Source: Cupriavidus gilardii (lineage in GTDB: Bacteria > Pseudomonadota > Gammaproteobacteria > Burkholderiales > Burkholderiaceae). From it: a stretch of DNA of 64,000 nt. Position 1 is the first letter of the stretch. Every line of letters starts with the position of its first letter. The position numbers and the translations under genes were made by a program. The DNA lies in NCBI RefSeq assembly GCF_013314895.1, contig NZ_JABTYE010000011.1, forward strand, positions 62,001 to 126,000, given 5' to 3'. Positions 32,569 to 41,929 of the stretch are shown in pieces. Below the pieces are notes generated by a model. The model made no database searches, was not told the DNA's origin, and was given only the letters and a program-made list of their open reading frames with translations.

Positions 32569-33987
32569 ATGGACCCACGCCTCGATGTCAGCCTCGACCG
32601 ATCGTCATCGGAACCCCTGAGCGCCCAGATCGCCAGCAATCTGCGCGTGGCGATCCGCGATGGACGGCTGGCGCCCGGCGCACGGCTGCCATCGTGGCGT
32701 GATCTGGCGGCCCGGCTTGGCGTCGGCCGCGGCACCGTCCGCAGCGCCTACGAGCGGCTGCTCGACGAGCGGCTGATCGTCACGGCTGGAGCCGCCGGCA
32801 CGCGCGTGGTCGCGCAGCCGGCACGCGTCGATTCAGCGCCGCCGCCGGCGCCGACGCCGGCACTGAACGCTCCGCTGAGCGGCATCCTGCACGACTTTTC
32901 CGCCCCGCCGTTGCCGTTCGAGATGGGTGTGCCCGCGCAGGACGCGTTTCCGGCCAAGCTGTGGTCGCGGCTGCGCGCGCGTGCGCTGCGCACCGGCGCG
33001 ATGTCGCCGGTCACCTATCCCGATCCGCGCGGCGCGGCGACGCTGCGCGCGCAGCTGGCCAGCTATCTGGCGATCGCACGCGGCATCCATTGCGCGCCGG
33101 ATCAGATCATCCTGACCGCGGGCTATCGCGGCGGACTGGGGCTGACGCTGACGGCGCTGCAGCTCGCCGGCCGCACCGCATGGATCGAAGAGCCCGGCTA
33201 TATGGTCACGCGCAGCGGCCTGGAGCTGGCCGGGGTTCGCGCGGTGCCAATACCGGTCGACGCGCACGGAATCGACGCGGAACGCGGCCTCGCACTGGCG
33301 CCGGACGCCGCGCTCGCGGTCGTCACGCCCGGCCAGCAGGCACCGACCGGCGTGCCAATGTCGCCGGCACGGCGCCAGGCGCTGCTGCGCTGGGCCGTCC
33401 GCGCGCAGGCATGGATCGTCGAGGACGACTATCTGAGCGAACTGCAATTGCAAGGGCGCGTGACGCCGGCACTGGCGGCCGGCGATCGGCATGGCCGCGT
33501 GATCCATATCGGGACCTTCAGCAAGACCATGAGTCCGTCGTTGGGGCTGGGCTTCGTGGTGGCGCCGCTGGCGCTGGCGGAACGCTTCGCCGAGGTCGCG
33601 GGCTGCCTGGCCCCCGCGCCGAATCTGGCCACACAACTTGCCTTCGCCGAGTTCATGGCCGAGGGCCACTATCTGCGCCATCTGCGTCATATGAAGGCCC
33701 TGTACGCACAGCGGCGCGATGCGCTGCTGGCCCGCCTCGGCCCGCACGCCGACATCGACGCGATGGGCGGGCTGGCGGTGCGGCTTCGTCTGCCGTCCGG
33801 CTGCGACGACCGCGCGATCGCCGCCGAAGCGGTGCGCCGGGGTATGGCGCCCTCGCCCGTGTCGCGGTGGTATGCGCACCCGCAGCAGCACGAGCGCGGC
33901 CTGTTGCTGGGCATCACCAATCTGAGCGAGGCCCGTCTGGCGCCGGCCTGCGACACGTTGATGGCGCTGCTGGCCGACATGCGCTGA
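32569..33987 (+). CDS. MocR/PdxR-type GntR regulator with aminotransferase domain
   Basis: A 472-residue fusion. The first 75 residues are a GntR winged helix (PLSAQIASNLRVAIRDGRLAPGARLPS, LAARLGVGRGTVRSAYERL). After a Pro/Ala-rich linker, residues about 115-470 form a fold-type I aminotransferase with the PLP lysine K319 in GTFSKTMSPSLGLGF and the VEDDYLSEL aspartate. In MocR proteins the PLP domain senses pyridoxal phosphate or an amino compound rather than catalysing. The start at 32569 lies just ahead of the first GntR helix. Likely target: itself and the divergent F420-reductase-like gene. Confidence 0.9.
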   Translation: MDPRLDVSLDRSSSEPLSAQIASNLRVAIRDGRLAPGARLPSWRDLAARLGVGRGTVRSAYERLLDERLIVTAGAAGTRVVAQPARVDSAPPPAPTPALNAPLSGILHDFSAPPLPFEMGVPAQDAFPAKLWSRLRARALRTGAMSPVTYPDPRGAATLRAQLASYLAIARGIHCAPDQIILTAGYRGGLGLTLTALQLAGRTAWIEEPGYMVTRSGLELAGVRAVPIPVDAHGIDAERGLALAPDAALAVVTPGQQAPTGVPMSPARRQALLRWAVRAQAWIVEDDYLSELQLQGRVTPALAAGDRHGRVIHIGTFSKTMSPSLGLGFVVAPLALAERFAEVAGCLAPAPNLATQLAFAEFMAEGHYLRHLRHMKALYAQRRDALLARLGPHADIDAMGGLAVRLRLPSGCDDRAIAAEAVRRGMAPSPVSRWYAHPQQHERGLLLGITNLSEARLAPACDTLMALLADMR

Positions 33988-34135
33988 GCCCCGGCCGCGG
34001 CGGTATCGTGCGCCTCGGCCCGATGGTGCCTGCATTTCGTCAGATCTTGGTACTGTTCCCGCGCACCTTGCCGCCCCTACCATCCCCACGTACCGTTCCG
34101 ACCGGATCCTCTGTCGTAGCCAATCGTGGGGTGTC

Positions 34136-35350
34136 ATGAGCAAGCAAGTCGTTATCGTTGGGGCCGGTTTTGCCGGCATGTATGCGGCGCTGGCCGCCGC
34201 CAGACTGCGCGATCGCCACGGCGTCGCGCCGGATGCCATCGAGATCGTGGTGGTGGCGCCCGAAGCGGCCCTCACACTGCGGCCCCGTCTCTATGAAAGC
34301 GCGCCGGCGCGGATGGCGGCGCCGCTCGATGCGCTGTTCGACACGGTGGGCGTGCGCTTCGTCGAAGGCTGGGTGGAAACCATCGACACGACCGCGAGCC
34401 GCATTGCGCTGCGCGATGGCGAAGGCCAGCGGGGCGAGATCGGCTACGACCGCTTGGTGCTGGCCGCCGGCAGCCGCCTGGCGATGCCGGCGGTGCCCGG
34501 CCTGGCACAGTTCGCCTTCAGCGTCGATCAGCGGGAAGACGCGGTCGCGCTGGAGCGGCATCTGCAGGCGCTGGCCGAGCGTCCGCGGTCGACATCGCGC
34601 AATACGGTGGTGGTGGCCGGCGGCGGCTTTACCGGCATCGAGACGGCCGCGGAACTGCCGGCACGCTTGCGCCTCGCGCTGGGCGACGACGGCGAAGTGC
34701 ATGTCGTGATCGTGGAGCGGGCGGCGGCCATCGGCCCCGATCTGGGACCGGGTCCGCGTCCCGTCATCGAGCAGGCGCTGGACGCCCTCGGTGTGCAACG
34801 CCGGCTCGGCGTCGCGGTTGCATCGGTCGACGCGAACGGCGTGCTGCTGAGCGATGGTGCGCGGATCGATGCCGCCACCGTGATCTGGACCGGCGGCGTG
34901 CAGGCGACTGCGCTGACCCGGGAGACTCCGGCCGAACGCGATGGCGCCGGAAGGCTGCTGGTCGACCGCGACCTGCGCGTACCGGGCGCGCCGGGCGTGT
35001 TCGCTGCCGGCGATGCGGCCAGCGCGCAGACCGACGAGGCCGGCCACCGCACGTTGATGTCCTGCCAGCATGCGATGCCGCTGGGTCGGGTCGCCGGCAA
35101 CAACGCGATGGCGGATCTGCTGGGCGTGCCGGCGACGCCGTACGCCCAGCCGCGCTATGTCACCTGCCTGGACCTCGGGCCATGGGGCGCGGTGCTGACC
35201 GAAGGCTGGCAGCGCGAGGTCCGGCTGGCCGGTGCGGAAGCGAAGACGCTTAAGCGGCAGATCAATCAGCAGTGGATTTATCCGCCGCTGGCACACCGTG
35301 GGGCGGCGTTCGAGATGGCCGAGCCGGGGTATCACCCGAAGGCCGAGTAG
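34136..35350 (+). CDS. FAD-dependent NADH dehydrogenase-like oxidoreductase
   Basis: A 404-residue flavoprotein of the type II NADH dehydrogenase/DoxD-like group. FAD-binding VVIVGAGFAGMYAAL starts the protein, the NAD(P)-binding VVVAGGGFTGIETAAEL lies at about 160, and the second FAD strand VFAAGDAAS at about 290. The C-terminus (LKRQINQQWIYPP) has no obvious membrane helix. It would oxidise NAD(P)H with a quinone or other acceptor. RBS is weak (GGGGTGTC before ATG). It lies alone between the MocR gene and a small convergent gene. Confidence 0.87.
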   Translation: MSKQVVIVGAGFAGMYAALAAARLRDRHGVAPDAIEIVVVAPEAALTLRPRLYESAPARMAAPLDALFDTVGVRFVEGWVETIDTTASRIALRDGEGQRGEIGYDRLVLAAGSRLAMPAVPGLAQFAFSVDQREDAVALERHLQALAERPRSTSRNTVVVAGGGFTGIETAAELPARLRLALGDDGEVHVVIVERAAAIGPDLGPGPRPVIEQALDALGVQRRLGVAVASVDANGVLLSDGARIDAATVIWTGGVQATALTRETPAERDGAGRLLVDRDLRVPGAPGVFAAGDAASAQTDEAGHRTLMSCQHAMPLGRVAGNNAMADLLGVPATPYAQPRYVTCLDLGPWGAVLTEGWQREVRLAGAEAKTLKRQINQQWIYPPLAHRGAAFEMAEPGYHPKAE

Positions 35351-35384
35351 CCTTCAGGGCGCCGCGTTGCCGGGCCGCGACCGC

Positions 35385-35738
35385 TCATGCGCTCGACCCC
35401 GACACGCGGTTCAAGATGCAGCTTCCCACGCAGCCCATCAGGGCATTGCCCAGCCCGAATACCGCGCCCGTGGCGAGCCAGTCATGCGTGGCGGCGAAGG
35501 TGATGCCGCTCGCGCCGGCGACCAGGCCGAAGGCAACGGCGCCAGTCAGCACGCCGGTCAGTTTGGGATGAGTCAGCCAGAATGGCTCGCGCGGACCGTC
35601 CAGCCGCGCATCGGTATCGATGGTGATGCGGGTTTCGCGAAACTGTCCGTAGCCCCGCTCGTGGGGGCTGTCGATGTCGAGCGTAGCGCGGCTGGTGGCA
35701 AGGTGAGGCGAAAGCAGCGGAGTACGGGTGGTCTGCAA
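35385..35738 (-). CDS. small membrane protein, unrecognised
   Basis: A 117-residue protein. The N-terminal half is polar (DIDSPHERGYGQFRETRITIDTDAR) and the C-terminal half has two glycine- and alanine-rich helices (LTGVLTGAVAFGLVAGASGITFAA and ATGAVFGLGNALMGCVGSCIL). No family is recognised. A TTG at 35738 is proposed because CAGGAG stands seven bases upstream, while the frame runs further without any coding character. Convergent with the flavoprotein gene, 34 bp apart. Confidence 0.55.
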   Translation of the reverse strand: MQTTRTPLLSPHLATSRATLDIDSPHERGYGQFRETRITIDTDARLDGPREPFWLTHPKLTGVLTGAVAFGLVAGASGITFAATHDWLATGAVFGLGNALMGCVGSCILNRVSGSSA

Positions 35739-36080
35739 GATCAGGCTCCTGAGTGGATGGATGGTGCAACGATGGTTGGAACGACGCGGTGCGCCGATCG
35801 CCAGGGCCGCTCGGCATGGCGATGCTCCAGATCGTATGCAGCCGAGCCTGGCGGCCAAACTTCGACGCGCTCCTTCTCGTTCGAGAACGAACAAAGCGAG
35901 CACAAAAGCACAGATCGGGCTGCGCGGCTCGCGCCCGCCTCGGTGAAGCTGCGCTGCCTGCGCATTTCGCTGGAAGGTCATCGGTTCACACCGCCCTCGC
36001 CGTGATCGGCGACTAGCATGGACTGGCAGGACGAGTAAGCGCCGGGCGCCCCGCCCCCGCAGCCTGCCAGGAGACCCACC
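35739..36080. other. intergenic region before the methyltransferase gene
   Basis: About 340 bases without a convincing gene. A short stem GTTCG/CGAAC around AGAA is at 35879-35892, overlapped by TTCTCG/CGAGAA at 35874-35887. Two open frames cross it, but neither resembles a protein. It may hold the divergent promoters of the flanking genes. Confidence 0.4.
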
Positions 36081-36902
36081 ATGACCACACCGAACACAGA
36101 CAAGCTGTTCACGGGCCCGATTCCCGAGCTGTACGAGCGATACCTGGTGCCGATGATCTTCCAGCCCTATGCCGACGACCTGGCCGGTCGCGTGGCGCAG
36201 CGGCGCCCTTCACGCGTGCTGGAGATCGCCGCGGGTACCGGCGTGGTCACGCGGGCGACGGCCAAGGTGTTGCCCGACGAAGCCGAGCTCGTCGTCACCG
36301 ACCTGAACGCGCCGATGCTGGCGCGAGCCGAGGCGAGCGGCCTCGGCGGCCGCGTGGCGGAATGGCGGCAGGCCGATGCGATGCAGCTGCCGTTTGGCAA
36401 TGGCAGCTTCGATCTGGTGGTGTGCCAGTTCGGCGTGATGTTCTTCCCCGACAAGCCGGGTGCCTTCGCCGAGGCGCGCCGGGTGCTGCGGCCGGGCGGC
36501 ACGTTGCTGTTCAATGTCTGGGACCGCATCGAGGAGAACGATTTCGCCAACGCGGTCTCGCGCGCGCTGGCCGAGTGCTTTCCCGAATCGCCCCCGGACT
36601 TCATGGCGCGCACCCCGCATGGTTATCACCGGCGCGATGTCATCGAGCGCGACCTCAGCGCCGGCGGCTTCGCCACGATTCCGGGTGTCGACACCGTCGC
36701 CAAGCGCAGCCGAGCCGATTCGCCCCAGGTACCGGCAATCGGCTTCTGCCAGGCCACGCCGATGCGCGCGGAGCTCGAGGGACGCGGTGGCGATGCGCTG
36801 CAGCGCGCCACCGACTATTGCGAGGCCGCGCTGCGCAGCCAGTTCGGCGAAGGTCCGATCGAGGGCCGGATATCGGCGCATGTGGTGACGGTGACCGCTT
36901 GA
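36081..36902 (+). CDS. class I SAM-dependent methyltransferase
   Basis: A 273-residue protein with the Methyltransf_11/25 fold. The SAM-binding glycine motif is VLEIAAGTGVVT (about residues 46-57), the acidic strand end is VVTDLNAPML (about 70-79), and the motif IV region is FDLVVCQFGVMFFPD (113-127). A GDGTLLFNVWDR-like strand follows. The substrate is unknown. AGGAGA precedes the ATG. The nearest regulator is the LacI gene 130 bp downstream, separated by a tandem repeat. Confidence 0.88.
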   Translation: MTTPNTDKLFTGPIPELYERYLVPMIFQPYADDLAGRVAQRRPSRVLEIAAGTGVVTRATAKVLPDEAELVVTDLNAPMLARAEASGLGGRVAEWRQADAMQLPFGNGSFDLVVCQFGVMFFPDKPGAFAEARRVLRPGGTLLFNVWDRIEENDFANAVSRALAECFPESPPDFMARTPHGYHRRDVIERDLSAGGFATIPGVDTVAKRSRADSPQVPAIGFCQATPMRAELEGRGGDALQRATDYCEAALRSQFGEGPIEGRISAHVVTVTA

Positions 36903-36949
36903 TGGCGCGACAAGCGCGAGGGAACGGCGAGATCGCTGGTGTATGCTTG

Positions 36950-37009
36950 CCACCGCATTGCCACCGCATTGCCACCGCATTGCCACCGCATTGCCACCGC
37001 ATTGCCACC
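36950..37009. repeat. 11-bp tandem repeat between methyltransferase and LacI genes
   Basis: Five perfect copies of CCACCGCATTG (36950-37004), then a partial CCACC. The array ends 26 bp before the LacI-type start codon, so copy number would change promoter or leader spacing. Confidence 0.9.
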
Positions 37010-37035
37010 CTACCCTGCTCCGTCACCCATCACGC

Positions 37036-38115
37036 ATGAAAGACCCGAGGCCGAGCGCATCCGCCCCGCACCGACGCATCACCATCCATGACGTGGCCCG
37101 CGAGGCCGGTGTCTCGCTGACGACGGTATCGCATGCGCTCAACGATCGCGGCGTCGTGGATCCGGCCACGCGGGCCCGGGTCAAGCAGATCGCGCAGCAG
37201 CTCGGCTATCGGCCCAGCGTGCGCGCGCAGCGGCTGCGCTCGGGGCGCGCCAACAGCATCGCGCTGGTGTCGTCGATGCCGTTCGCGGTGGCCGGCGGCA
37301 CCTCGCGCCTGGGCTTCATGATGGAAGTGGCGGCCATCGCCGCCGAAGCGGCATTGGGCCGCGGTCTTGGCGTCGTGCTGGTGCCGCCGCTGGAGGGCGC
37401 GGGCGGCCTGCTGGACAGCCTTGACATCGATGGCGCCATCGTCATCGAGCCGGTCGCCAACGACGCGCATGTCGCGCTGCTGCGCCAGCGCGGCGTCAGC
37501 ATCGTGTCGATCGGCCGCGAGCCCGGCACCGACGATCCGGTGCCCTATGTCGATCTGCAATCGGAATACACCGCGCGGCTGCTGCTCGAGCATCTGCACG
37601 CGCAGGGCGGACGCCGGATCGGGCTGCTGATCGGTGCCACCGCGCGGCAATCCTATGTCGAGACCGAACGCGCCTATCGCGACTTTGTCGCCGCGGCCGG
37701 CCTGCCCTGTCATATCGTCACCGCGCAGGAGAGCGAAGGCGAAGCCGGTGGCGCGGCCGCCTGCGCAGCGCTGCTGCGCGAGCAGCCGGACATCGATGCG
37801 CTGTGCGCGCCGGTCGATGCGTTCGCGGTCGGCGCGATCGCACACGCGCAGTCGCTCGGCAAGCGGGTACCGCAGGACCTGATGGTGGCGACCCGCTACG
37901 ACGGCATTCGGGCGCGCAGTCACCAGCCGCCGATCACCGCGGTCAATCTGCATCTCGAACGGGTCGCGTCGCTGGCCGTCGAGCTGCTGTTCGAACATAT
38001 CTCCGGCCGGCGCGAGCGCTCGTCGGTCGCGGCGCCGCTGCCGGAGCTGGTGCCGCGCGAATCGTCTTCCCGGTCTTCCCGGTCTTCCGCGTCTTCGGCC
38101 TCAGCCGCGCACTAG
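37036..38115 (+). CDS. LacI-family transcriptional regulator
   Basis: A 359-residue regulator. The N-terminal LacI helix-turn-helix and hinge is clear (ITIHDVAREAGVSLTTVSHALND, ATRARVKQIAQQLGYRPSVRAQRLRSG). The sugar- or nucleobase-binding periplasmic-like core follows (about 70-340) with IVSIGREPGTDDPVPYVDLQSEY, GRRIGLLIGA and DLMVATRYDG. The last 20 residues are Ser/Arg rich, from a 9-bp repeat. It converges on the TauE-amidohydrolase-permease operon and overlaps its end by 15 bp. A palindrome of the LacI class, CCAAAACGTTTTGG, lies upstream of that operon at 41930. Confidence 0.92.
   Translation: MKDPRPSASAPHRRITIHDVAREAGVSLTTVSHALNDRGVVDPATRARVKQIAQQLGYRPSVRAQRLRSGRANSIALVSSMPFAVAGGTSRLGFMMEVAAIAAEAALGRGLGVVLVPPLEGAGGLLDSLDIDGAIVIEPVANDAHVALLRQRGVSIVSIGREPGTDDPVPYVDLQSEYTARLLLEHLHAQGGRRIGLLIGATARQSYVETERAYRDFVAAAGLPCHIVTAQESEGEAGGAAACAALLREQPDIDALCAPVDAFAVGAIAHAQSLGKRVPQDLMVATRYDGIRARSHQPPITAVNLHLERVASLAVELLFEHISGRRERSSVAAPLPELVPRESSSRSSRSSASSASAAH
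38062..38106. repeat. 9-bp tandem repeat at the 3' end of the LacI-type gene
   Basis: Units of the form CGGTCTTCC at 38062-38070, 38071-38079, 38080-38088 and 38089-38097, with a degenerate fifth unit to 38106. They encode the Ser-Ser-Arg-rich tail and run into the overlap with the convergent TauE gene. Confidence 0.75.
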
Positions 38116-38814
38116 CACCACCAGACCTGACACCAGCGCGAATACCAGCACGCCGATGCGCAGCGCGCGCTGGTTGATGCGCCGGTGCACCAGATGGCTG
38201 GCCCACATGCCGGCGACGAGGACCGGCAGCATGCCGAGCGCGTAGTGCCATTGCGGCGCGCCGAGGCGCTCGCCCACCGCCAGCACGATCAGCGAGATCA
38301 CCTCACCGACCAGAAAGCACAGCGCCACGGTGGCGCGCAGCGTCGCCACCGGCGCGTGCTGGTAGGCCAGTGCCAGCGGCGGCCCGCCAACGCCCGTGGC
38401 GGTTTCCGTCACGCCGGTGATCAGGCCGGTCGAGGCGAAGGTCAGCCGGCCCGGCGTGAAGGCCGGCGCGACCAGCGACACCAGCGCCGCCAGAATCGTG
38501 CTGCCGCCGACCAGCGCGTTGAGCCAGGCCATCGGCACCGCGACCAGCACCCACAGGCCGCCGAACGTGCCGGCCAGGCGTCCGGCGCTGATCCACTTCG
38601 CGCCGCGCAGATCGATCGCATGCCGCTCTCGCCAGGCCACATAGGCGTTCAGCGGCAGCATCGCGATCAATAGCGCGCCGGGCAGCATCGCCGGCGCGGC
38701 CAGCGCCAGCACCGGCACCACGATCAGCGCGAAACCCATGCCGGTGGTGCCCTGGATCAGTGCGCCGGCGAACACGGCGAGCCAGACGCTCAGCATCGTC
38801 GTATCGAACATCAT
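38101..38814 (-). CDS. TauE/SafE-family permease
   Basis: A 237-residue protein with seven or eight helices, starting with MLSVWLAVFAGALIQGTTGMGFALIVVPVLAL. The family has two repeats with the GxTGxGG signature, here GVTETATGVGGPPLAL in the second half. TauE/SafE members export sulfite, sulfoacetate or other small organic anions. It is third in a minus-strand operon behind a nucleobase-type permease and an amidohydrolase, overlapping the latter by 4 bp (ATGA), so its cargo may be a product of the amidohydrolase pathway. Its 3' end overlaps the LacI gene by 15 bp. Confidence 0.86.
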   Translation of the reverse strand: MMFDTTMLSVWLAVFAGALIQGTTGMGFALIVVPVLALAAPAMLPGALLIAMLPLNAYVAWRERHAIDLRGAKWISAGRLAGTFGGLWVLVAVPMAWLNALVGGSTILAALVSLVAPAFTPGRLTFASTGLITGVTETATGVGGPPLALAYQHAPVATLRATVALCFLVGEVISLIVLAVGERLGAPQWHYALGMLPVLVAGMWASHLVHRRINQRALRIGVLVFALVSGLVVLVRG

Positions 38815-40277
38815 GCCTGCGCCCCGCCCTTTGCTTCGCGGAACGACGCGCCGTAGGCGGCGCGATGGACGTCGGCCGGATCGTGCAGTTTGGTGATCGG
38901 CGCGTTCGCGATGGTCTGCTCCGCCATCTGGCGGATCTCACGCATCAGCGCGCGCGCGTCCCAGTCCAGCGGCCAGCCGTCCCACAGGCGCAGCCGGCCA
39001 TCGACGAAGACGCCGCGGATCTGGTCGCGATTGGCCAGCCGCACCAGCTCCCAGCTCAGGTCCCACGACGGCGTCATCTCGGGCACATCGCAGTCGACCA
39101 GCAAAAAGTCCGCCTGCTTGCCCGCCGCGATCTCGCCGGTGATCTTGCCCAGCCCGGCCGCCTCGGCGCCATCGTGCGTTGCCATGTCGAGCCAGCGCCA
39201 GCCAGCGCCGCACGACGAGTCGCCGACGCCGATGCCGAAGGCGAAGCGCTGTGCCGCCTCGGCATAGTCGAGCAGGCGGAAGCCGTCGCTGCGCGTGCCG
39301 TCGGTGCCGAGTCCCAGGCGCACGCCGAAGGTCGCCATCGTTTCGGCCGGCGCCACCGCATTGCCCTTCCACGCGCTGGCGACGGGGTTGTAGGCCACCG
39401 CCGCGCCGCGCTCGGCCAGCAGCCGGATCTCGTGCGGCGTCACCAGCGTCGCATGCGCCAGCAGCGCCGCCGGCCCCAGCGCGCCGACCGCCTCCAGATG
39501 TTCGATCGGCCGCTGGCGCCTTGCATTCAGAGAGCGTTCGACCGCGACCAGATGCTCGTTGGCATGCGTCTGGAAGACGCGGCCCGCCTCCTCGCACAGC
39601 CGATAGACGTCGCGCAGCATCGTGTCGCTGGCAACCTCCGGAATCGAGATCGCCAGCGACGGCACCACCAGCGGATCATCGCCGTACATCGCCAGATGGC
39701 GCTCGGCACGGCGCAGGATCGGCGCGGCATCGAGAGTCTGGCCGCCGGGGCGATCGTTGCAGATCAGGCCCAGCACGCACCGTACGCCGGCCTCGCCCAC
39801 CGCCTGCGCGATCGCCTCGAGGCCCGCATCGGCACGCGTGCCGGCATCGCAGACCGTGGTGAAGCCGCCGCGCAGCGCTTCGAGCGCGGCCAGCTTCGAA
39901 GACAGATACAGATGGGTCTCGGTCAGGCTGCCCTCGAGCGGCACCCAGACGCGCCGGAAGATTTCCGACGGCTCGCCGAATACCAGCGACTTGCCGAACG
40001 ACTGCGTCAGATGATGATGGGTGTCGATCATGCCCGGCATCAGCAGCATGCGCGGCAGCGTCAGCGTGGGCAGATGCGGGAACTGCGCGGCGATCTGCGC
40101 GGCCGGGCCGACCGCGGCAAAGCGGCGGTCCTGCACCACGATCGCGTGGTCGCGCACGATGCCGTCGCGCAGCAGCGTCCACTCGGGCAGCAGGACGTGC
40201 GGGCGGTCGAAGGACGCGGGGCGCAGCGGGGGTTCCGTATCGGAAACAGGGGAAGAAGCGAAAAAAGCGGATGCCAT
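38811..40277 (-). CDS. amidohydrolase, 8-oxoguanine deaminase/chlorohydrolase-like
   Basis: A 488-residue metal-dependent hydrolase of the cytosine deaminase/TrzN/AtzA group. Metal ligands: H87 and H89 (DTHHHLTQSF), H238 (QTHANEH, with E241), H275 (LLAHATL) and D326 (GTDGTR). The GGFTTVCDAG strand and VACNP-like VAYNPVASAWKGN are typical. The reaction is probably hydrolytic deamination of a guanine-, isoguanine- or triazine-like ring. MASAFF at 40277 is chosen; the frame continues into repeat DNA. A predicted nucleobase permease is upstream and TauE downstream, so uptake, deamination and efflux of a product are plausible. Confidence 0.85.
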   Translation of the reverse strand: MASAFFASSPVSDTEPPLRPASFDRPHVLLPEWTLLRDGIVRDHAIVVQDRRFAAVGPAAQIAAQFPHLPTLTLPRMLLMPGMIDTHHHLTQSFGKSLVFGEPSEIFRRVWVPLEGSLTETHLYLSSKLAALEALRGGFTTVCDAGTRADAGLEAIAQAVGEAGVRCVLGLICNDRPGGQTLDAAPILRRAERHLAMYGDDPLVVPSLAISIPEVASDTMLRDVYRLCEEAGRVFQTHANEHLVAVERSLNARRQRPIEHLEAVGALGPAALLAHATLVTPHEIRLLAERGAAVAYNPVASAWKGNAVAPAETMATFGVRLGLGTDGTRSDGFRLLDYAEAAQRFAFGIGVGDSSCGAGWRWLDMATHDGAEAAGLGKITGEIAAGKQADFLLVDCDVPEMTPSWDLSWELVRLANRDQIRGVFVDGRLRLWDGWPLDWDARALMREIRQMAEQTIANAPITKLHDPADVHRAAYGASFREAKGGAQA

Positions 40278-40338
40278 ACGAGCTACCAGTTGCGGCGCAT
40301 GCCAAAGCGGCACGCGTCGGAAATGCGGGAGACCTGCT

Positions 40339-40374
40339 CCCTCTCCCGCTGGCGGGAGAGGGTTGGGGAGAGGG
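40339..40374. repeat. REP-like hairpin repeat, copy A
   Basis: CCCTCTCCCGC (40339-40349), TG, then GCGGGAGAGGG (40352-40362), followed by TTGGGGAGAGGG to 40374. It has an 11-bp stem with a tail on its right. It faces copy B (40423-40461) in inverted order, tails inward, in the gap between permease and amidohydrolase. Confidence 0.85.
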
Positions 40375-40422
40375 AAATCGGCGGTGGTTGATCCACCGGC
40401 GTCAGCCATGGCGGACGCCCTT

Positions 40423-40461
40423 GCCCTCTCCCCCGCCCCTCTCCCGCAAGCGGGAGAGGGG
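40423..40461. repeat. REP-like hairpin repeat, copy B
   Basis: A left tail (GCCCTCTCCCC from 40423) followed by CCCCTCTCCCGC (40436-40447), AA, GCGGGAGAGGGG (40450-40461). It is the mirror image of copy A and lies 18 bp after the permease stop codon on the minus strand, where it could act as a mRNA 3'-end hairpin. Confidence 0.85.
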
Positions 40462-40478
40462 AGAAACGGTCGGCAAAC

Positions 40479-41810
40479 TCAATGCGCGACCGGCACCTTG
40501 TCGATACCGCGCCGCAGCCCGGTATGGAAGAACAGGAAATTCATCAACGCCGCGGTGATGGCCCCCATCGCGACGCCGTTGCCCACCAGGATGCGGATGT
40601 TGGCCGGCACGCTGGCATAGATGCCTGGCACCAGAATCGGCAGCAGGCCGACCGCCAGCGCCACCGCGACGATGTACATGTTGGCGTGGTCGCGCAGATC
40701 CACCTTGCGCAGCATGTCGATGCCCATGGTGCCGACGATGCAGAACACGATCAGCCCGGTGCCGCCGACCACGGCTTCCGGAATCGCGGCGATCAGCGAC
40801 GACACCGGCGCCAGCAGCCCGAACACGACGAGGATGCCGCCCGATACCGCGGTGACGAAGCGCGAGCGCACGCCGGTTGCTCGCACGATGCCGATGTTCT
40901 CGCCGCTGGTGATGATCAACGATGTCCCGAACAGGCCGCCGAGCAGCGACGTCAAGGCATCGCCGCGGATGGTGCGCGGCACGTCGCGCTGCTCGTCGAT
41001 CGGCTTGCCGACCGCATCGCCGATCGCGATGGTCTGGCCAGTGGCCTCCACCATCGACACGATCGAGAACACCATCAGCGGAATCGCCGCGATCAGGTCG
41101 AACTTCGGCATGCCGAACGGCAAGGCCGACGGCAGCGCCAGCACGGGCCACAGCGACAGATGCTCGCTGTGGAAGGCGCCGATACCCACCGCCACCAGCG
41201 CCCCGCCGAGCAACCCCAGCAGGATCGCCAACTGCCCCAGCATGCCGGTCAGCACGCGCGAGAACAGCACGGTGAAGGCGATCGTCGCGAAGGCCAGCAA
41301 CAGGTTCACCGGCATGCCGAAGCCCGGCGTCCCTGGCTGCCCGGCGATCAGCTTGCCCGATACCTGCGCCAGATTGATCGCCACCAGCAGCAGCATGGTG
41401 CCGACCACCGCCGCGGGGAAATAGCGCAGGCAGCGGCGAAATACCGGCAGCACCAGGAAATAGAACACCCCGGTCAGGATCACGGCGCCGGCGGCCGTCT
41501 GCACATCGGTCTGCTGCGCGATCAGGATGAACAGCACGATCGGCGCCCCGCCCGGCAGCATGATGAACGGCAACCGCGCGCCGATGCCCTTGGGCCCGAA
41601 CGATTGGAGCAAGGTGCCCAGACCGCAGATGACGAAGGTCGCGCTGAGCAGCTGCATCGCCAGCGCGGGCGGAAAGTTGAGCGCCTTGCTCATCAGAAAG
41701 ACCGAGGCGATCGGCGATGCGGCCATCACCAGTACATGCTGCATGCCGAAGGCGAACAGCCGCCGCCATGGCAATACCTCGTCGACGGCCGCGATTGCGG
41801 GTTGGGACAT
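40479..41810 (-). CDS. NCS2-family nucleobase:cation permease
   Basis: A 443-residue membrane protein of the xanthine/uracil permease (NAT/NCS2) family with about 13-14 helices. The signature runs through FGMQHVLVMAASPIAS, GVILTG, QTIAIGDAVGKP, the region with GLFGTSLIITSGENIGIVRATGVRSRFVTAVSGGIL, and AVVGGTGLIVF. It would symport a purine or pyrimidine with protons. The ATG at 41810 has AGGAGG eight bases upstream. It heads a minus-strand operon with the amidohydrolase (gap 200 bp, holding two hairpin repeats) and TauE. A LacI-type palindrome lies 120 bp before its start. Confidence 0.9.
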   Translation of the reverse strand: MSQPAIAAVDEVLPWRRLFAFGMQHVLVMAASPIASVFLMSKALNFPPALAMQLLSATFVICGLGTLLQSFGPKGIGARLPFIMLPGGAPIVLFILIAQQTDVQTAAGAVILTGVFYFLVLPVFRRCLRYFPAAVVGTMLLLVAINLAQVSGKLIAGQPGTPGFGMPVNLLLAFATIAFTVLFSRVLTGMLGQLAILLGLLGGALVAVGIGAFHSEHLSLWPVLALPSALPFGMPKFDLIAAIPLMVFSIVSMVEATGQTIAIGDAVGKPIDEQRDVPRTIRGDALTSLLGGLFGTSLIITSGENIGIVRATGVRSRFVTAVSGGILVVFGLLAPVSSLIAAIPEAVVGGTGLIVFCIVGTMGIDMLRKVDLRDHANMYIVAVALAVGLLPILVPGIYASVPANIRILVGNGVAMGAITAALMNFLFFHTGLRRGIDKVPVAH

Positions 41811-41929
41811 GGGGTCTCCTCCTGGGTGGAAAGCGGCGTCTATTGGTGCGCACGGTCGGTGCGCCGTGCCGCTGCGTCTATGCGCGCTTCTGTGCGTATT
41901 TCGCCGCCCAATGATGAAAAAGCACTTAA